Source: Opitutia bacterium UBA953
Lineage (GTDB): Bacteria; Verrucomicrobiota; Verrucomicrobiia; Opitutales; UBA953
Direction: 5' to 3'
NCBI GenBank assembly: GCA_002293125.1
Contig: DBCR01000004.1
Location: forward strand, 62,001 to 126,000
DNA: 64,000 nucleotides
The notes below the pieces were generated by a model that saw only the letters and a list, made by a program, of their open reading frames with translations, searched no databases and had not been told where the DNA came from. Below, one piece after another: positions 39,943 through 48,847 of the stretch (position 1 is its first letter; every line of letters starts with the position of its first letter). Both the position numbers and the translations under genes were made by a program.

Positions 39943-42462
39943 ATGTCGTCCCCACGTCCGGCCAATCGCTCCTACTCCACGGAAGCCCTGGAGCGGTGGT
40001 TCGTGTCTCTTCCGGAAGAGTGGGAGTCGGCCTTCAAGGAGGCTGACCTCGTCGAAGGTCGTCGACTTTATACCGAAGGATTGGTCAGACAGATCGAACT
40101 TAAGCCAGAGAGCGCCGAAGCCGTCACGCGGACCGAGACGCAGACCGTCCGGGCGGTGATCGAGATTAACGGCGCCAAGCTGGAGTGGCGCACCTCCTTG
40201 CCCGAAGAGGAGAACGGCGCGCCTTTCGCCGTGGCTTCCATCTATGAGATTGAGGAGCTCATCGCGGATGAGATTCCCGCCATCGACGAGTCCGCTGCGG
40301 CGGCCGCGCCTGAGGCGCCCAAGGAGCCCGAACGCAAGGATGCGAATGCCCGCACCTCGCTGAAACTGCAGGTCTCTTTCGATCTTTCTTCCGATGGGCT
40401 GAAGATTTCCGCCGCCTGGACGGGGCGGGGCGGTCATGCTTGGAACTGTTTCGGCCCGGGGGCGATCCCGGGAGACGAGCTTTCCGACGAGCAGCGTCAG
40501 ACCCTTTTCCGTTTCAACACCGTCGCGCACCGGGCTGGCTTCGTCTACAGCAAGGCCACCGGCGCTTGGGCCATCGATAACATCGGCTGTATCGAACGGT
40601 TCGTCCGCGAGGAACTCAACGACTGGCGCAAGCGCTTCAAGCTCATCGGCGAGGACACCCTCAATATTTTCCGCAACGAACAGCTCCAAGTCGCGGTCGA
40701 CGCCGAAGCCGAGTCCGCCGCCGATGGCAGGTCTTTCAAGCTGAACTGGCGCCTCAAGGCTGGTGGGCATCGCCTCCTGGCTGACGAACAGAAGTTGCTG
40801 CTCAAGGCCGGCGGCCGTCCGGTGATCCTGCCTGGTAAGGGTGTCGTAGCCTACAACGCCGCCGTCGCGGACTTCTCCGAAGATTGGCGTGCCAAGGATG
40901 GCGAAGTGCCCCGGTATCTGCTGCTATCGTTGTTCGATCACGCCGCAGTCGGCGCCCTGAAACTCAACGACGACCTTAAGGCCTGGAAGGACAAGCTCCT
41001 CCAGGAGCCGACTCCCCCCGATAGTCTCCCCGCCCACCTCCGTCCGTATCAGGCCAAGGGCGTCGCCTGGCTAGGTCGACTTTGCGAACTCGGCTCCCAT
41101 CCGTTACTCGCCGATGAGATGGGCCTCGGCAAGACCGTCCAGGTCCTCGCCTTGCTTGCTTCGCGCCCGGTGGGCGAAAGGTCTATCATTGTCTGCCCCG
41201 CCAGCGTCATCCCGGTCTGGCTCGGCGAGATCAAGCGTTTCCATCCGGAAATGAGCGCCGGCGCGGCCGTGCTTACGGCTGACGAGGATTTCGACACGAA
41301 TCCTTCGGCCAAGCTTTGGATCTCCAGCTACACCCAGTTGCGTCGCCATGCCGACCTGTTGGCCAAGACCCGCTTCGGCTACGCGGTACTCGACGAAGCC
41401 CAGGCAATCAAGAACCCCGAATCCAAGACGACGCAGACCTGTGTTTCGTTGCAGGCCGACCATCGTATCGCGATCACCGGCACGCCGCTCGAGAACCGCC
41501 CGACGGACCTGTGGACGATTTTCCGCTTCCTGATGCCGGGCTTGCTCGGTAAGCGCGCTAATTTCGAGCGTCAGATGCTCCGCGATCCTTCGATCGCCCT
41601 CGGCAAGGTCCGTCGCCAGGTCTCGCCTTTCATCCTGCGCCGACTCAAGCGCCACGTCGCGGCGGACATCCCGCCCAAGATGGAGGTCGTCCTGCCTTGC
41701 CCGCTCACCCACGAACAGCGTGCGCTCTACCAGCATCTCACGCAGGGGAGCGGACTATCGGGCGAACTCGCTTCGTTGTTGTCAAAGGATGCGACCTCGG
41801 TGCTCACGCTCCTCATGCGTCTTCGTCAGGTCTGTTGCGACCCTGGTCTGCTGCCCGAAAACTCCCACTGCCCATCGGCCCACTCGGGCAAGGTTACGTT
41901 GCTGGTCTCCAAGCTCTCCGAAATCAGGGCTAACGGCTCCAAGGCCGTCGTCTTCTCCCAGTTCGTCTCGCTCATCGAGCGTGTGAAATCGGCGCTGGCC
42001 CGCGACCTGCCGTCGCTGCCCATCTACGAACTGACGGGTGAGACCAAGGACCGTTCGGCCCCGGTCGAGCAGTTCAAGGAGACCAAGGGACCGGCCTTGT
42101 TCCTCGCTTCGCTAAAGGCCGGCGGCACGGGCATCACGCTCAATACGGCCGAATACGTCTTCCTCATGGATCCATGGTGGAATCCTGCCGTCGAAGCCCA
42201 GGCGGTTGATCGCGTCCACCGCATCGGCCAGAAGAACCCTGTGCTCATCTACCGCATGATCGCTCCGGGCACCGTCGAGGAGCGTATCGAAGAACTTAAG
42301 CAGGAGAAACGAGAACTATTCTCGACCGTCGTGGGAGACATCCCGGACATGACCGACTGGACGCGCCACTTCACCTCATTGGATGCGCTCATTCGCCTCA
42401 GCGATTCGCCGGCCGCGGCGGCTTCGGCGGAAGCGGCGCCCGAACGCGACGTCGAAGGCTGA
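39943..42462 (+). CDS. SNF2/Rad54-family helicase-like ATPase
   Basis: An 839-residue double-stranded-DNA translocase-like protein. The ATPase core starts near residue 360: LRPYQAKGVAWLGRL, Walker A ADEMGLGKTVQVLALL, Walker B variant VLDEAQAIKN, TGTPLENRPTDLW. The C-terminal RecA lobe has ASLKAGGTGITLNTAEYVFLMDPWWNP and VHRIGQKNPV. The N-terminal 350 residues include an acidic/Ala-rich linker (IDESAAAAAPEAPKEPERKD) and a region of unknown fold. No SWIM zinc-finger Cys/His pattern is visible. It is a lone gene, abutting convergent rimO with no gap. Roles in transcription recycling (RapA-like) or DNA repair are both possible. Confidence 0.92.
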   Translation: MSSPRPANRSYSTEALERWFVSLPEEWESAFKEADLVEGRRLYTEGLVRQIELKPESAEAVTRTETQTVRAVIEINGAKLEWRTSLPEEENGAPFAVASIYEIEELIADEIPAIDESAAAAAPEAPKEPERKDANARTSLKLQVSFDLSSDGLKISAAWTGRGGHAWNCFGPGAIPGDELSDEQRQTLFRFNTVAHRAGFVYSKATGAWAIDNIGCIERFVREELNDWRKRFKLIGEDTLNIFRNEQLQVAVDAEAESAADGRSFKLNWRLKAGGHRLLADEQKLLLKAGGRPVILPGKGVVAYNAAVADFSEDWRAKDGEVPRYLLLSLFDHAAVGALKLNDDLKAWKDKLLQEPTPPDSLPAHLRPYQAKGVAWLGRLCELGSHPLLADEMGLGKTVQVLALLASRPVGERSIIVCPASVIPVWLGEIKRFHPEMSAGAAVLTADEDFDTNPSAKLWISSYTQLRRHADLLAKTRFGYAVLDEAQAIKNPESKTTQTCVSLQADHRIAITGTPLENRPTDLWTIFRFLMPGLLGKRANFERQMLRDPSIALGKVRRQVSPFILRRLKRHVAADIPPKMEVVLPCPLTHEQRALYQHLTQGSGLSGELASLLSKDATSVLTLLMRLRQVCCDPGLLPENSHCPSAHSGKVTLLVSKLSEIRANGSKAVVFSQFVSLIERVKSALARDLPSLPIYELTGETKDRSAPVEQFKETKGPALFLASLKAGGTGITLNTAEYVFLMDPWWNPAVEAQAVDRVHRIGQKNPVLIYRMIAPGTVEERIEELKQEKRELFSTVVGDIPDMTDWTRHFTSLDALIRLSDSPAAAASAEAAPERDVEG

Positions 42463-43842
42463 TTACTTGGCGATCAGGTCGTATTCCTCGGCGCCAGTCA
42501 CCGTTACCTCGGCGAATTCGCCAATCGGGAGCTTCTTCGGCACTTTAACCACACCATCGATCTCCATGGCGTCGCCGACGCTGCGGGCGATGCCTGGGCT
42601 TTCGACGAGGACACGGAGCTTGCGGCCCACGAAGGCTTCGCCGCGCTGCTTGGAAAGACGCTGGAGGAGGAGCATGGCGCGGGCGTAACGATCGGCTTTC
42701 ACCTCATCGGTGAGGTGGCCTTCCATCTTCGCGCCCTTGGTGCCTTCTTCCTTCGAGTACTTGAATACTCCGACGCGGTCGAACTTGGTCTGTTCGAGGA
42801 AGGCGAGGAGTTCGGTGAAATCTTCTTCGGTCTCGCCGGGGAAGCCGACGATGAAGGTGGTGCGGATGACGAGATCCGGGATGCCGGCGCGCATGCGGGC
42901 GATCAGGTCGCGGATGTATGCGCCATCGGTCTCACGCTGCATTGCGCCGAGCATCTTGTCGGAGACGTGCTGGAGAGGGATGTCGACGTAGCGGACCACG
43001 TGCTGGGACTGGCCGATCGTCTCGATGAGCTCGTCGCTCCAATGAGCCGGGTGCGTGTAGAGCAGGCGAATCCAGAAATCGCCTTCGATCCGGTCGAGCT
43101 CGCGGAGGAGCGAGGCGAGGGATTCGCCCTTGGAGGAGTCGACCTTGCTGCGTGGGTTCGGGCGAGCGTCGGTCCAGCGGTCCATGCCGAAGTAGGTCGT
43201 ATCTTGGGAGATCAGGTTGATCTCCTTCACGCCTTCGGCGACAAGCTGACGGGCTTCCTTGACGACCGATTCGACCGTACGGCTGCGATGGCGTCCGCGA
43301 ATGCGCGGGATGATGCAGAAGGTGCAGGGGTGGTTGCAGCCTTCGGCGATCTTGATGTAGGCCGAATGGCGTGGCGTCAGGCGGAAGCGAGGGGTGTCAA
43401 AGTCTGGGATGAAGGTCGTCGTCTTGGCGAGGAACTCGGTCATGCCGGCTTCGCCGCCCATGACTTTATGGATGACCGGGACGATGTTCGTGACCTGGTC
43501 GAGGCCGATGAACGCGTCGACCTGCGGCAGCTCGACGCGGCCCTTGGCACCTTCGACGACGGGCAGGGCGCCCTGGTAGCGCTGGGACATGCAACCGGCT
43601 ACGATGAGCTTCTGGCCTTTCTTGCGGGCGGTGGCCTTGCCATCGCTCATCTCGTAAATGGCTTCGAGGGCTTCGTGCTTCGACGCGTCGATGAAGGAGC
43701 AGGTGTTGACGATGACCACGTCGGCTTCCGAGGCGTCGGCAGTCATGGACATGCCGGCCTTGGCGAGGTGGCCGATCATGATCTCGGAATCGATCAGGTT
43801 CTTGGCGCAGCCAAGGGAAACGAGGCCTACTTTTACGGACAT
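42463..43842 (-). CDS. rimO: Ribosomal protein S12 methylthiotransferase
   Basis: A 459-residue radical-SAM methylthiotransferase acting on an Asp of ribosomal protein S12. The N-terminal UPF0004 domain has VSLGCAKNLIDSEIM plus NTCSFIDASK and VAGCMSQRY, supplying the three auxiliary-cluster Cys. The radical-SAM motif is EGCNHPCTFCIIPRIRGRHRSR, and a C-terminal TRAM domain ends the protein. The NLIDSE and SFIDASKHE strings point to RimO rather than MiaB. It follows rsmA by 43 bases and stops exactly where the convergent SNF2 gene stops. Confidence 0.96.
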   Translation of the reverse strand: MSVKVGLVSLGCAKNLIDSEIMIGHLAKAGMSMTADASEADVVIVNTCSFIDASKHEALEAIYEMSDGKATARKKGQKLIVAGCMSQRYQGALPVVEGAKGRVELPQVDAFIGLDQVTNIVPVIHKVMGGEAGMTEFLAKTTTFIPDFDTPRFRLTPRHSAYIKIAEGCNHPCTFCIIPRIRGRHRSRTVESVVKEARQLVAEGVKEINLISQDTTYFGMDRWTDARPNPRSKVDSSKGESLASLLRELDRIEGDFWIRLLYTHPAHWSDELIETIGQSQHVVRYVDIPLQHVSDKMLGAMQRETDGAYIRDLIARMRAGIPDLVIRTTFIVGFPGETEEDFTELLAFLEQTKFDRVGVFKYSKEEGTKGAKMEGHLTDEVKADRYARAMLLLQRLSKQRGEAFVGRKLRVLVESPGIARSVGDAMEIDGVVKVPKKLPIGEFAEVTVTGAEEYDLIAK

Positions 43843-43885
43843 GGCGGGATAAGGAGCAGAGAAGGGGCGGAAAGCAACCCCAGGC

Positions 43886-44719
43886 TCAGAGAGTCAGCCA
43901 GGCTTCGGCTGGAATCGCCTCTGGACGAGCCAAACTGGTCAATCCGTAGCGGGGCAGGTCCGCCAGCCAGGCGGTGACATCTGCGGCGCCTGGGAAGAGT
44001 TTCTTGGCGGCGGAACCGACCTGCTTGCGCCGCTGGGTAAAGAGCATGCGGGCGACTTCGCGGGCGCGCGGGCTGAGGCGCTTGGCGTCGGGGCGACGAC
44101 GGAGCACGAGCAGGCACGAGTCGACCTTGGGCGGCGGGTTGAATGATTGGGTGGGCACCGGGTGCACCTTGACCTTCTCGAAAGCGAGGTGGACCTGGGC
44201 GGTGACCGCGGACCAATGCCCCGTGCCGACTTCAGCGGTGAGACGTTCGGCGGCTTCGCGCTGGAGCATCAGCACCATCATCGAGGGGTGAGGTCCGGCG
44301 CAGATCGCATCCATCCAAGGCGTGGAGATCGCGTACGGAAGATTGGCGATGACCTTGAAGGAGCCATCGGTCGGGTCGACGAGTCCAGCAAGAGGGAAGT
44401 CGACCGCGTCTCCTTCCTTGAGATGGAAGGTCTTCGGGAAACGCGGCAGCAATGATTCCGTCAGATGGAAGTGCATCGTGCGGTCGGCCTCGATCGCGTA
44501 GAGGTCGGTACCGGCGCAGAGCAGGGTGCGGGTCAATGTGCCCAGTCCGGGGCCGACTTCGAGGACCGTGTCGCCGGCCTTGACTTCGCCGAGCTCGAGC
44601 GACTTGCGGACGATGTTGCCGTCGATCAGGAAGTTTTGCCCGAGCCACTTCTTCGGCATGTGGGAGAGGCGGGCCAGCAGGTCCCGGGTCTCGTTCGGAG
44701 AAAGCGGCCCGTCGTTCAT
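43886..44719 (-). CDS. rsmA: 16S rRNA dimethyladenosine transferase
   Basis: A 277-residue KsgA homologue that dimethylates two adjacent adenines near the 3' end of 16S rRNA during small-subunit assembly. KKWLGQNFLIDGNIVRKSLEL, SAM loop VLEVGPGLGTLTRTL, the catalytic NLPYAIST and VKVHPVPTQSFNPPPKVDS are all present. The ATG at 44717-44719 overlaps the trpC stop as ATGA, so translation is probably coupled. The C-terminal RRKQVGSAAKKLF and an all-helical end are typical. Confidence 0.96.
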   Translation of the reverse strand: MNDGPLSPNETRDLLARLSHMPKKWLGQNFLIDGNIVRKSLELGEVKAGDTVLEVGPGLGTLTRTLLCAGTDLYAIEADRTMHFHLTESLLPRFPKTFHLKEGDAVDFPLAGLVDPTDGSFKVIANLPYAISTPWMDAICAGPHPSMMVLMLQREAAERLTAEVGTGHWSAVTAQVHLAFEKVKVHPVPTQSFNPPPKVDSCLLVLRRRPDAKRLSPRAREVARMLFTQRRKQVGSAAKKLFPGAADVTAWLADLPRYGLTSLARPEAIPAEAWLTL

Positions 44720-45507
44720 GCGTTTTGCAACGCCTTCATCAGTGCAGTCGGATTCTGCTCGCGCATGAGGGACTCTCCGACGAGCAGGGCGTGCGCCCCC
44801 GCGGCGCGCATGCGGGCGGCGTCTTCCACCGTCTTGATGCCGCTCTCCGCGACCTTCAGGACGGACTTCGGCATATGCGGGATGACGCGTTCAGCGAAAG
44901 ATAGGTCGATCTGGAAAGTGGAAAGGTTGCGATTGTTCACGCCGACCATGTCGGGGTCGTGACGCAGGGCACGCTCAAGCTCGGCTTCGTCGTGGACCTC
45001 GAAGAGAGTGTCCAAGCCGGCGAGCTTGGCTGAACGGTGAATCGGGATGATCTCATCGTCAGTCAGGCCTCGGACGATGATCAGGATGCAGCGGGCGCCG
45101 GCTTGGGCCGCTTCAAGTACCTGATAGGGGTGCACCATGAAGTCCTTGCGGATGCAGGGGAGGGGGCGTTTCCAGGAGGGTTGGTCTCGGACGACTTGGA
45201 TGAGGTCCTTGAGTTCGCCTTTGAAGTATGTCGTTTCCGTGAGGACCGAGAGGCAATCGGCCCCGGCGGCGGCGTAAGCACGCGCCTGCGTGACGGCGTC
45301 CACGCCTTCGCGGATCTGGCCGACGCTGGGCGAGGCCCGTTTGACTTCCGCGATGACGCTAAGTCGGCCTTGGACCTGCAAGGATTGACGGAAACCTGGC
45401 GTCGACTGCTTGCCGGCGAAGGCCGCCAGCTCGGCGTCCGTGACCGCACGGGCGAACGGGGCGATTTCCCGGCGCTTGGCGTCCATGATTTCGGTCAGCT
45501 TGTCCAC
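44716..45507 (-). CDS. trpC: Indole-3-glycerol-phosphate synthase
   Basis: A 263-residue TIM barrel closing the indole ring in tryptophan synthesis. LDKLTEIMDAKRREI at the N-terminus, VIAEVKRASPSVGQIREG (catalytic Lys), CLSVLTETTYFKGEL, CIRKDFMVHPYQVLEA and VGVNNRNLSTF are diagnostic. The start is GTG 45505-45507, required to keep the first helix; an ATG seven codons later would remove it. No other trp gene is nearby, so tryptophan genes are dispersed here. It overlaps rsmA and is divergent from mazG across 76 bases. Confidence 0.95.
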   Translation of the reverse strand: MDKLTEIMDAKRREIAPFARAVTDAELAAFAGKQSTPGFRQSLQVQGRLSVIAEVKRASPSVGQIREGVDAVTQARAYAAAGADCLSVLTETTYFKGELKDLIQVVRDQPSWKRPLPCIRKDFMVHPYQVLEAAQAGARCILIIVRGLTDDEIIPIHRSAKLAGLDTLFEVHDEAELERALRHDPDMVGVNNRNLSTFQIDLSFAERVIPHMPKSVLKVAESGIKTVEDAARMRAAGAHALLVGESLMREQNPTALMKALQNA

Positions 45508-45583
45508 TGGCCCTAAAGCAAGCGCTCCTTAGGCTTCTGGCAATCGTTTTGACTCCCTTCCTTCCTGCCTTCTGCATCGGGTC

Positions 45584-46243
45584 ATGCCCGGCATCGACCT
45601 CCTGCTTGCGACCACCGCCCGACTCCGCGCTCCTGACGGCTGCCCTTGGGACCGAGAGCAGACGCATCGCACTATCTGCGACTGCTTGGTCGAAGAAGTC
45701 GCCGAGCTCCTCCAAGCCATCGATTTGAACGACGACGCCAATCTGCGCGAAGAACTCGGTGACCTCCTTTTCCATATCGCCATGCACGCGCAGCTCGCCG
45801 CCGAGGCTGGTAAATTTACTTTCGACGACGTCGCCCGCGAGGTGAACGAAAAGATGGTCCGTCGGCATCCGCATGTCTTCGGCGACGGTGCTAAGCTCGG
45901 GACCGCCGATGCTGTCGTGACGCAGTGGGAGCAGATCAAGCTCAAGGAAAAGGGCGCCAAGAAGCCCACCGTCTTCAAACACCTTCCCCCTTCGCTGAAC
46001 GCCATCCTGACGGCTCGTGAAGTCTGGAAGCAGGTCCGCAAGAAGCAGCTCGATGCCGGAGCGACGGTCGACGTTTCCCAGGTCGACGCTCTGGCCCACG
46101 GACTGACCGAGGAAGCCGCCGGCCAGAAACTCTTCGAACTGATCGCCGCCTGCCGCGACGCGGGTATCGACCCCGACTCCGCGTTGCGTCGGCAGACGGC
46201 CAAGGTTGTCGCCGAGGCTGAACTGCGCGCCCCTCAAGGTTGA
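45584..46243 (+). CDS. mazG: MazG nucleoside triphosphate pyrophosphohydrolase
   Basis: A 219-residue house-cleaning enzyme hydrolysing NTPs to NMPs and pyrophosphate. The N-terminal MazG domain has CPWDREQTHRTI, LVEEVAELLQAID (metal-binding Glu pair) and LREELGDLLFHIAMHAQLA. The second half contains REVNEKMVRRHPHVFGD and WEQIKLKEKG, followed by a helical tail. It is a little shorter than E. coli MazG (about 263) but carries the same start. It opens a plus-strand run with a YgjP-like gene 2 bases downstream. Confidence 0.93.
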   Translation: MPGIDLLLATTARLRAPDGCPWDREQTHRTICDCLVEEVAELLQAIDLNDDANLREELGDLLFHIAMHAQLAAEAGKFTFDDVAREVNEKMVRRHPHVFGDGAKLGTADAVVTQWEQIKLKEKGAKKPTVFKHLPPSLNAILTAREVWKQVRKKQLDAGATVDVSQVDALAHGLTEEAAGQKLFELIAACRDAGIDPDSALRRQTAKVVAEAELRAPQG

Positions 46244-46245
46244 GC

Positions 46246-46971
46246 ATGGAGCAGGACGACCAGCCCATCACCGTGCACGTCGGCGGACGTCCCGTGCAGG
46301 TCTGGCCGTGCATTTCCGCTCGCACCACTCGCGTCAGGTTATCGGTTAAACCCGGCCCGAAGGTCATCCTCACCTATCCGCCGCACGCCTCCCATGCCTC
46401 CGCGCTAGCTTTTCTCCGCGACAATCTTCCTTGGTTGGAACGCGTCCTTGCCAAGGCGCGCACCGTCCAGCCTTCCCTGGCTTCGCACCTCCGCAAGTTC
46501 CCCTGGGTAACGCTGGATGACCGTTTGTTGGCGATCGAGACCGAGCAGGGGACTCGCGGGAGCATCCGCATCTCCAAGACCGAGGATAAGGTGAATCTCA
46601 TCATGCCCTCGGCCGATCCGGAGCGGGGAGCCGTCCGGGTTATTCGTCGACTGGCTGAGACCGGCCTGGGCTTGGCGGTCGACCGGCTGAGCAGCAGGGT
46701 CGGCGTGACGGTTGAGCAGGTTAGCGTGCGGGATCAGACCACCCGTTGGGGCTCATGTTCGACGACGGGTACGCTGTCGCTGAACTGGCGGCTGGTGCTG
46801 CTTCCGCCGCTGTTGCACGACCATGTCATTCTGCATGAGCTTTCCCATCGTCGTCACATGGATCATTCCGACCGATTCTGGAATCAACTGGCCGCGTGGG
46901 ATCCAGATTGGAAGAAGCATGACCGTGAGTTGAATAAACGGTGGAACGTCATCATGGACCTCGGCCGATGA
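46246..46971 (+). CDS. YgjP/DUF45-type metal-dependent hydrolase
   Basis: A 241-residue protein of the M48-like DUF45 family. The zinc motif HELSHRRHMDHSDRFW and the preceding strand RWGSCSTTGTLSLNWRLVLLPP are characteristic, with the N-terminal RTTRVRLSVKPGPKVILTYPP region also usual. The substrate is unknown, though peptidase activity is expected. I chose ATG 46246, 2 bases after the mazG stop, over a TTG two codons earlier that overlaps it. Its 3' end overlaps the Nudix gene start (ATGA). Confidence 0.88.
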   Translation: MEQDDQPITVHVGGRPVQVWPCISARTTRVRLSVKPGPKVILTYPPHASHASALAFLRDNLPWLERVLAKARTVQPSLASHLRKFPWVTLDDRLLAIETEQGTRGSIRISKTEDKVNLIMPSADPERGAVRVIRRLAETGLGLAVDRLSSRVGVTVEQVSVRDQTTRWGSCSTTGTLSLNWRLVLLPPLLHDHVILHELSHRRHMDHSDRFWNQLAAWDPDWKKHDRELNKRWNVIMDLGR

Positions 46972-47516
46972 GCCGTCGCGAAGTAGGCCAGTCGCCGGAT
47001 GAGATATTCGATGTCGTCGATGAGCGTGACGTCGTCGTCGGTCGGGAATTCCGTCGGGAGATCCATCGGCGCGGTTTGCTCCATCGGGCGATCCATATCT
47101 TCTGGCTCCGGAGTGACGGCCAGCTCTGCCTCCAGCGGCGTTCCTATGCGAAAGATAACTGTCCGGGCCTGCTCAGTTCTTCGTGTGCTGGCCATGTGGA
47201 CTCAGGCGAAGACTACCTGCGCGCGGCCGTGCGGGAGCTGCATGAGGAACTGGGTGTCGCCGTCCCGCCCGCGGCCTTGCTCGAGATCGACTACGCACCC
47301 TGGCATGCGGACCTTGGGAATGAGTTCGTCCGTTCCTATCTGTTGCGCGGCGACCATCCGACGAAGCTCGCCGAATTCGAGGTGGACTCCCTGATTTGGC
47401 GGACTCCCGCCGAGGTCTGGTCTTGGGCCGAGGCCGAGCCGACCGTGTTCGCGACGCCGCTCACGCACTTATTTCGCAGACCGGACATCCGCCGCGCCTT
47501 GGGTCTGTCTGCGTAA
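46968..47516 (+). CDS. Nudix hydrolase (IPP-isomerase-like subfamily)
   Basis: A 182-residue Nudix protein. The Nudix box is GHVDSGEDYLRAAVRELHEELGV, with the GX5EX7REXXEE pattern intact. The flanks (FDVVDERDVVVG, RGLLHRAIHIFWLRSDGQLCLQRRS) resemble YfcD-type hydrolases related to isopentenyl-diphosphate isomerase. The substrate may be a nucleotide or other diphosphate. ATG at 46968 overlaps the YgjP-like stop by 4 bases, indicating coupled expression. Together with mazG this gives two pyrophosphate-cleaving enzymes in one run. Confidence 0.88.
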   Translation: MSRREVGQSPDEIFDVVDERDVVVGREFRREIHRRGLLHRAIHIFWLRSDGQLCLQRRSYAKDNCPGLLSSSCAGHVDSGEDYLRAAVRELHEELGVAVPPAALLEIDYAPWHADLGNEFVRSYLLRGDHPTKLAEFEVDSLIWRTPAEVWSWAEAEPTVFATPLTHLFRRPDIRRALGLSA

Positions 47517-47535
47517 TTGTTTGAACTAAGCGCGG

Positions 47536-47543
47536 GGAGGTGA
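47536..47543 (+). promoter_or_regulatory. Shine-Dalgarno site fixing the acyltransferase start
   Basis: GGAGGTGA lies 11 bases before the GTG at 47555 and is the strongest ribosome-binding site I found in the window. It supports the GTG start of the DUF374 protein, since no ATG lies near enough. Confidence 0.55.
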
Positions 47544-47554
47544 GATAGAGGGGA

Positions 47555-48214
47555 GTGTCCGTCGCCCCCCAAGAACCTTCCGATGCCCCCGCGGTGGTAC
47601 CATGGTATCATTGGGCGTGGGTCGTGCCGATGGCGCTGTTCTTTCGCCTATGGCTGGCCACTTTGCGTTTCCGGTGCAACGTCGAGCGCATCGATGATTC
47701 CGCGGGCCCCGTGGTCTTGTTGCTCTGGCACGACAAGCTTTTCGTCTCGTCGTGGATCGCGAACCGTTACTTCTCCCGACCAGTGACGGCGCTCATCAGC
47801 ACGAGCAAGGACGGCGCTTGGCTGGTCGCTTTCTTCAGGTTCATGGGTATCGCCGCGGTCCGGGGGTCTTCCAATCGTCGCGGCGCCGCCGCTTTGATCA
47901 CCCTGACTCGCTCCATGCGCGCGGGTCACCACGCCGGCATCACTCCGGACGGACCGAAGGGCCCCGCCCTTGAGTTCAAGACGGGGGCGGTGTCGCTTGC
48001 TCGCCTGACGCGCAGTCCCTTCGTTGTCATGGGCATCCGTTACCATGCTTGCTGGCGCATGCGCAGTTGGGATCGGTTCGCGATGCCGGTCCCGTTCTCG
48101 AAAGTGGTGGTCACCTTGGAGCGCGAGCCGATGCCTGCGGAGGGAGAAGCAGACGAAATCATCTCCGCCCGATTGAAGGCCCGCCTGGACGAGACTTCGA
48201 CTGATCCCGCGTAA
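47555..48214 (+). CDS. DUF374 lysophospholipid acyltransferase-like membrane protein
   Basis: A 219-residue protein. LLLWHDKLFVSSW (the acyltransferase HX4D-like site appears as HDK), ALISTSKDGAWLV and AGITPDGPKGPALEFKTGAVSLA match DUF374, a group related to lipid A and glycerolipid acyltransferases. One hydrophobic segment lies near the N-terminus (WAWVVPMALFFRLWLA). Family members often transfer lauroyl-type acyl groups to lipids, but the substrate here is unknown. It is the last gene of the mazG run and is convergent with ribE (4-base gap). Confidence 0.82.
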   Translation: MSVAPQEPSDAPAVVPWYHWAWVVPMALFFRLWLATLRFRCNVERIDDSAGPVVLLLWHDKLFVSSWIANRYFSRPVTALISTSKDGAWLVAFFRFMGIAAVRGSSNRRGAAALITLTRSMRAGHHAGITPDGPKGPALEFKTGAVSLARLTRSPFVVMGIRYHACWRMRSWDRFAMPVPFSKVVVTLEREPMPAEGEADEIISARLKARLDETSTDPA

Positions 48215-48218
48215 GGGC

Positions 48219-48809
48219 CTAGGCCTTGCCGAGGAGCTTCTCGGCGTACTTAGCCAGAAGGTCGGACTCGAGATTGACCCGGTCTCCGGCTTTACGGTCG
48301 GAGAGGTTGGTCACTTCCAGGGTGTGTGGGATGATCCAGATACGGAAGCCGCCCGGAATCACGTCGGCCACCGTCAGCGACATGCCATCGACGGCGACGC
48401 AGCCTTTGCGCACGACGTGGCGGAGGAAGGTGTCGGAAGCCTTGATATCAAGGCGCCAGTCCGCGCCATCCTGTCCGAAGAAGAGGACCTCGCCGCAGCC
48501 GTCGATATGTCCGGTCACGAAATGCCCGCCCATCCGGTCGGTCGGCAGGAGGCTAGGCTCGATATTGACGACCGAACCTGGGCGGAGATCGCCGAGATTG
48601 GTCAATCGGAGCGTCTCGGCGAGGAGGTCGAAGCTGGCTTGCTCTCCCTGTGGGTCGACGACCGTCAGACAGCAGCCATTGGTGGCGATACTGTCGCCCG
48701 TCTTGGCACAGGCGAGCAAGGGGTGGGTAAAGGTCAGGCGGGCGCCGTCCTTGTCGCGAGGAGAAATGGTGAGGACCTTGGCGGCTCCTTGGACTAGGCC
48801 GGTGAACAT
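48219..48809 (-). CDS. ribE: Riboflavin synthase alpha subunit
   Basis: A 196-residue trimeric enzyme making riboflavin from two 6,7-dimethyl-8-ribityllumazine molecules. It begins with the invariant MFTGLVQG and has two repeated lumazine-binding barrels: SIATNGCCLTVV with GGHFVTGHIDGCGEV in the first, and CVAVDGMSLTVADV with WIIPHTLEVTNL in the second. No FMN riboswitch is visible upstream, and its leader is only the 38-base gap to tatA, which holds tatA's terminator. Confidence 0.95.
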   Translation of the reverse strand: MFTGLVQGAAKVLTISPRDKDGARLTFTHPLLACAKTGDSIATNGCCLTVVDPQGEQASFDLLAETLRLTNLGDLRPGSVVNIEPSLLPTDRMGGHFVTGHIDGCGEVLFFGQDGADWRLDIKASDTFLRHVVRKGCVAVDGMSLTVADVIPGGFRIWIIPHTLEVTNLSDRKAGDRVNLESDLLAKYAEKLLGKA

Positions 48810-48819
48810 CGGGAAATGA

Positions 48820-48840
48820 AAAGGGGCCTTGGCAGGCCCC
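48820..48840 (-). terminator. Intrinsic terminator after tatA
   Basis: On the minus strand, GGGGCC and GGCCCC flank a 6-base loop and are followed by TTTTCATTTC. It sits 8 bases after the tatA stop, between tatA and ribE, so the two genes are probably not on one transcript, or ribE depends on readthrough. Confidence 0.75.
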
Positions 48841-48847
48841 GGAGGTG

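Noticed and set aside
39790..40770. 327-residue N-terminal extension of sucA
   Set aside because: The frame stays open upstream of 39789, but the extra sequence mirrors the SNF2 gene and is unlike any E1 protein. The ATG at 39789 gives the standard start.
42715..43977. 420-codon open frame on the plus strand opposite rimO
   Set aside because: It is a mirror of rimO, which has all radical-SAM cysteines. The antisense translation has no family signature.
48810..48847. FMN riboswitch before ribE or tatA
   Set aside because: The gap is 38 bases and is occupied by an intrinsic terminator; none of the FMN-aptamer conserved bases are present.
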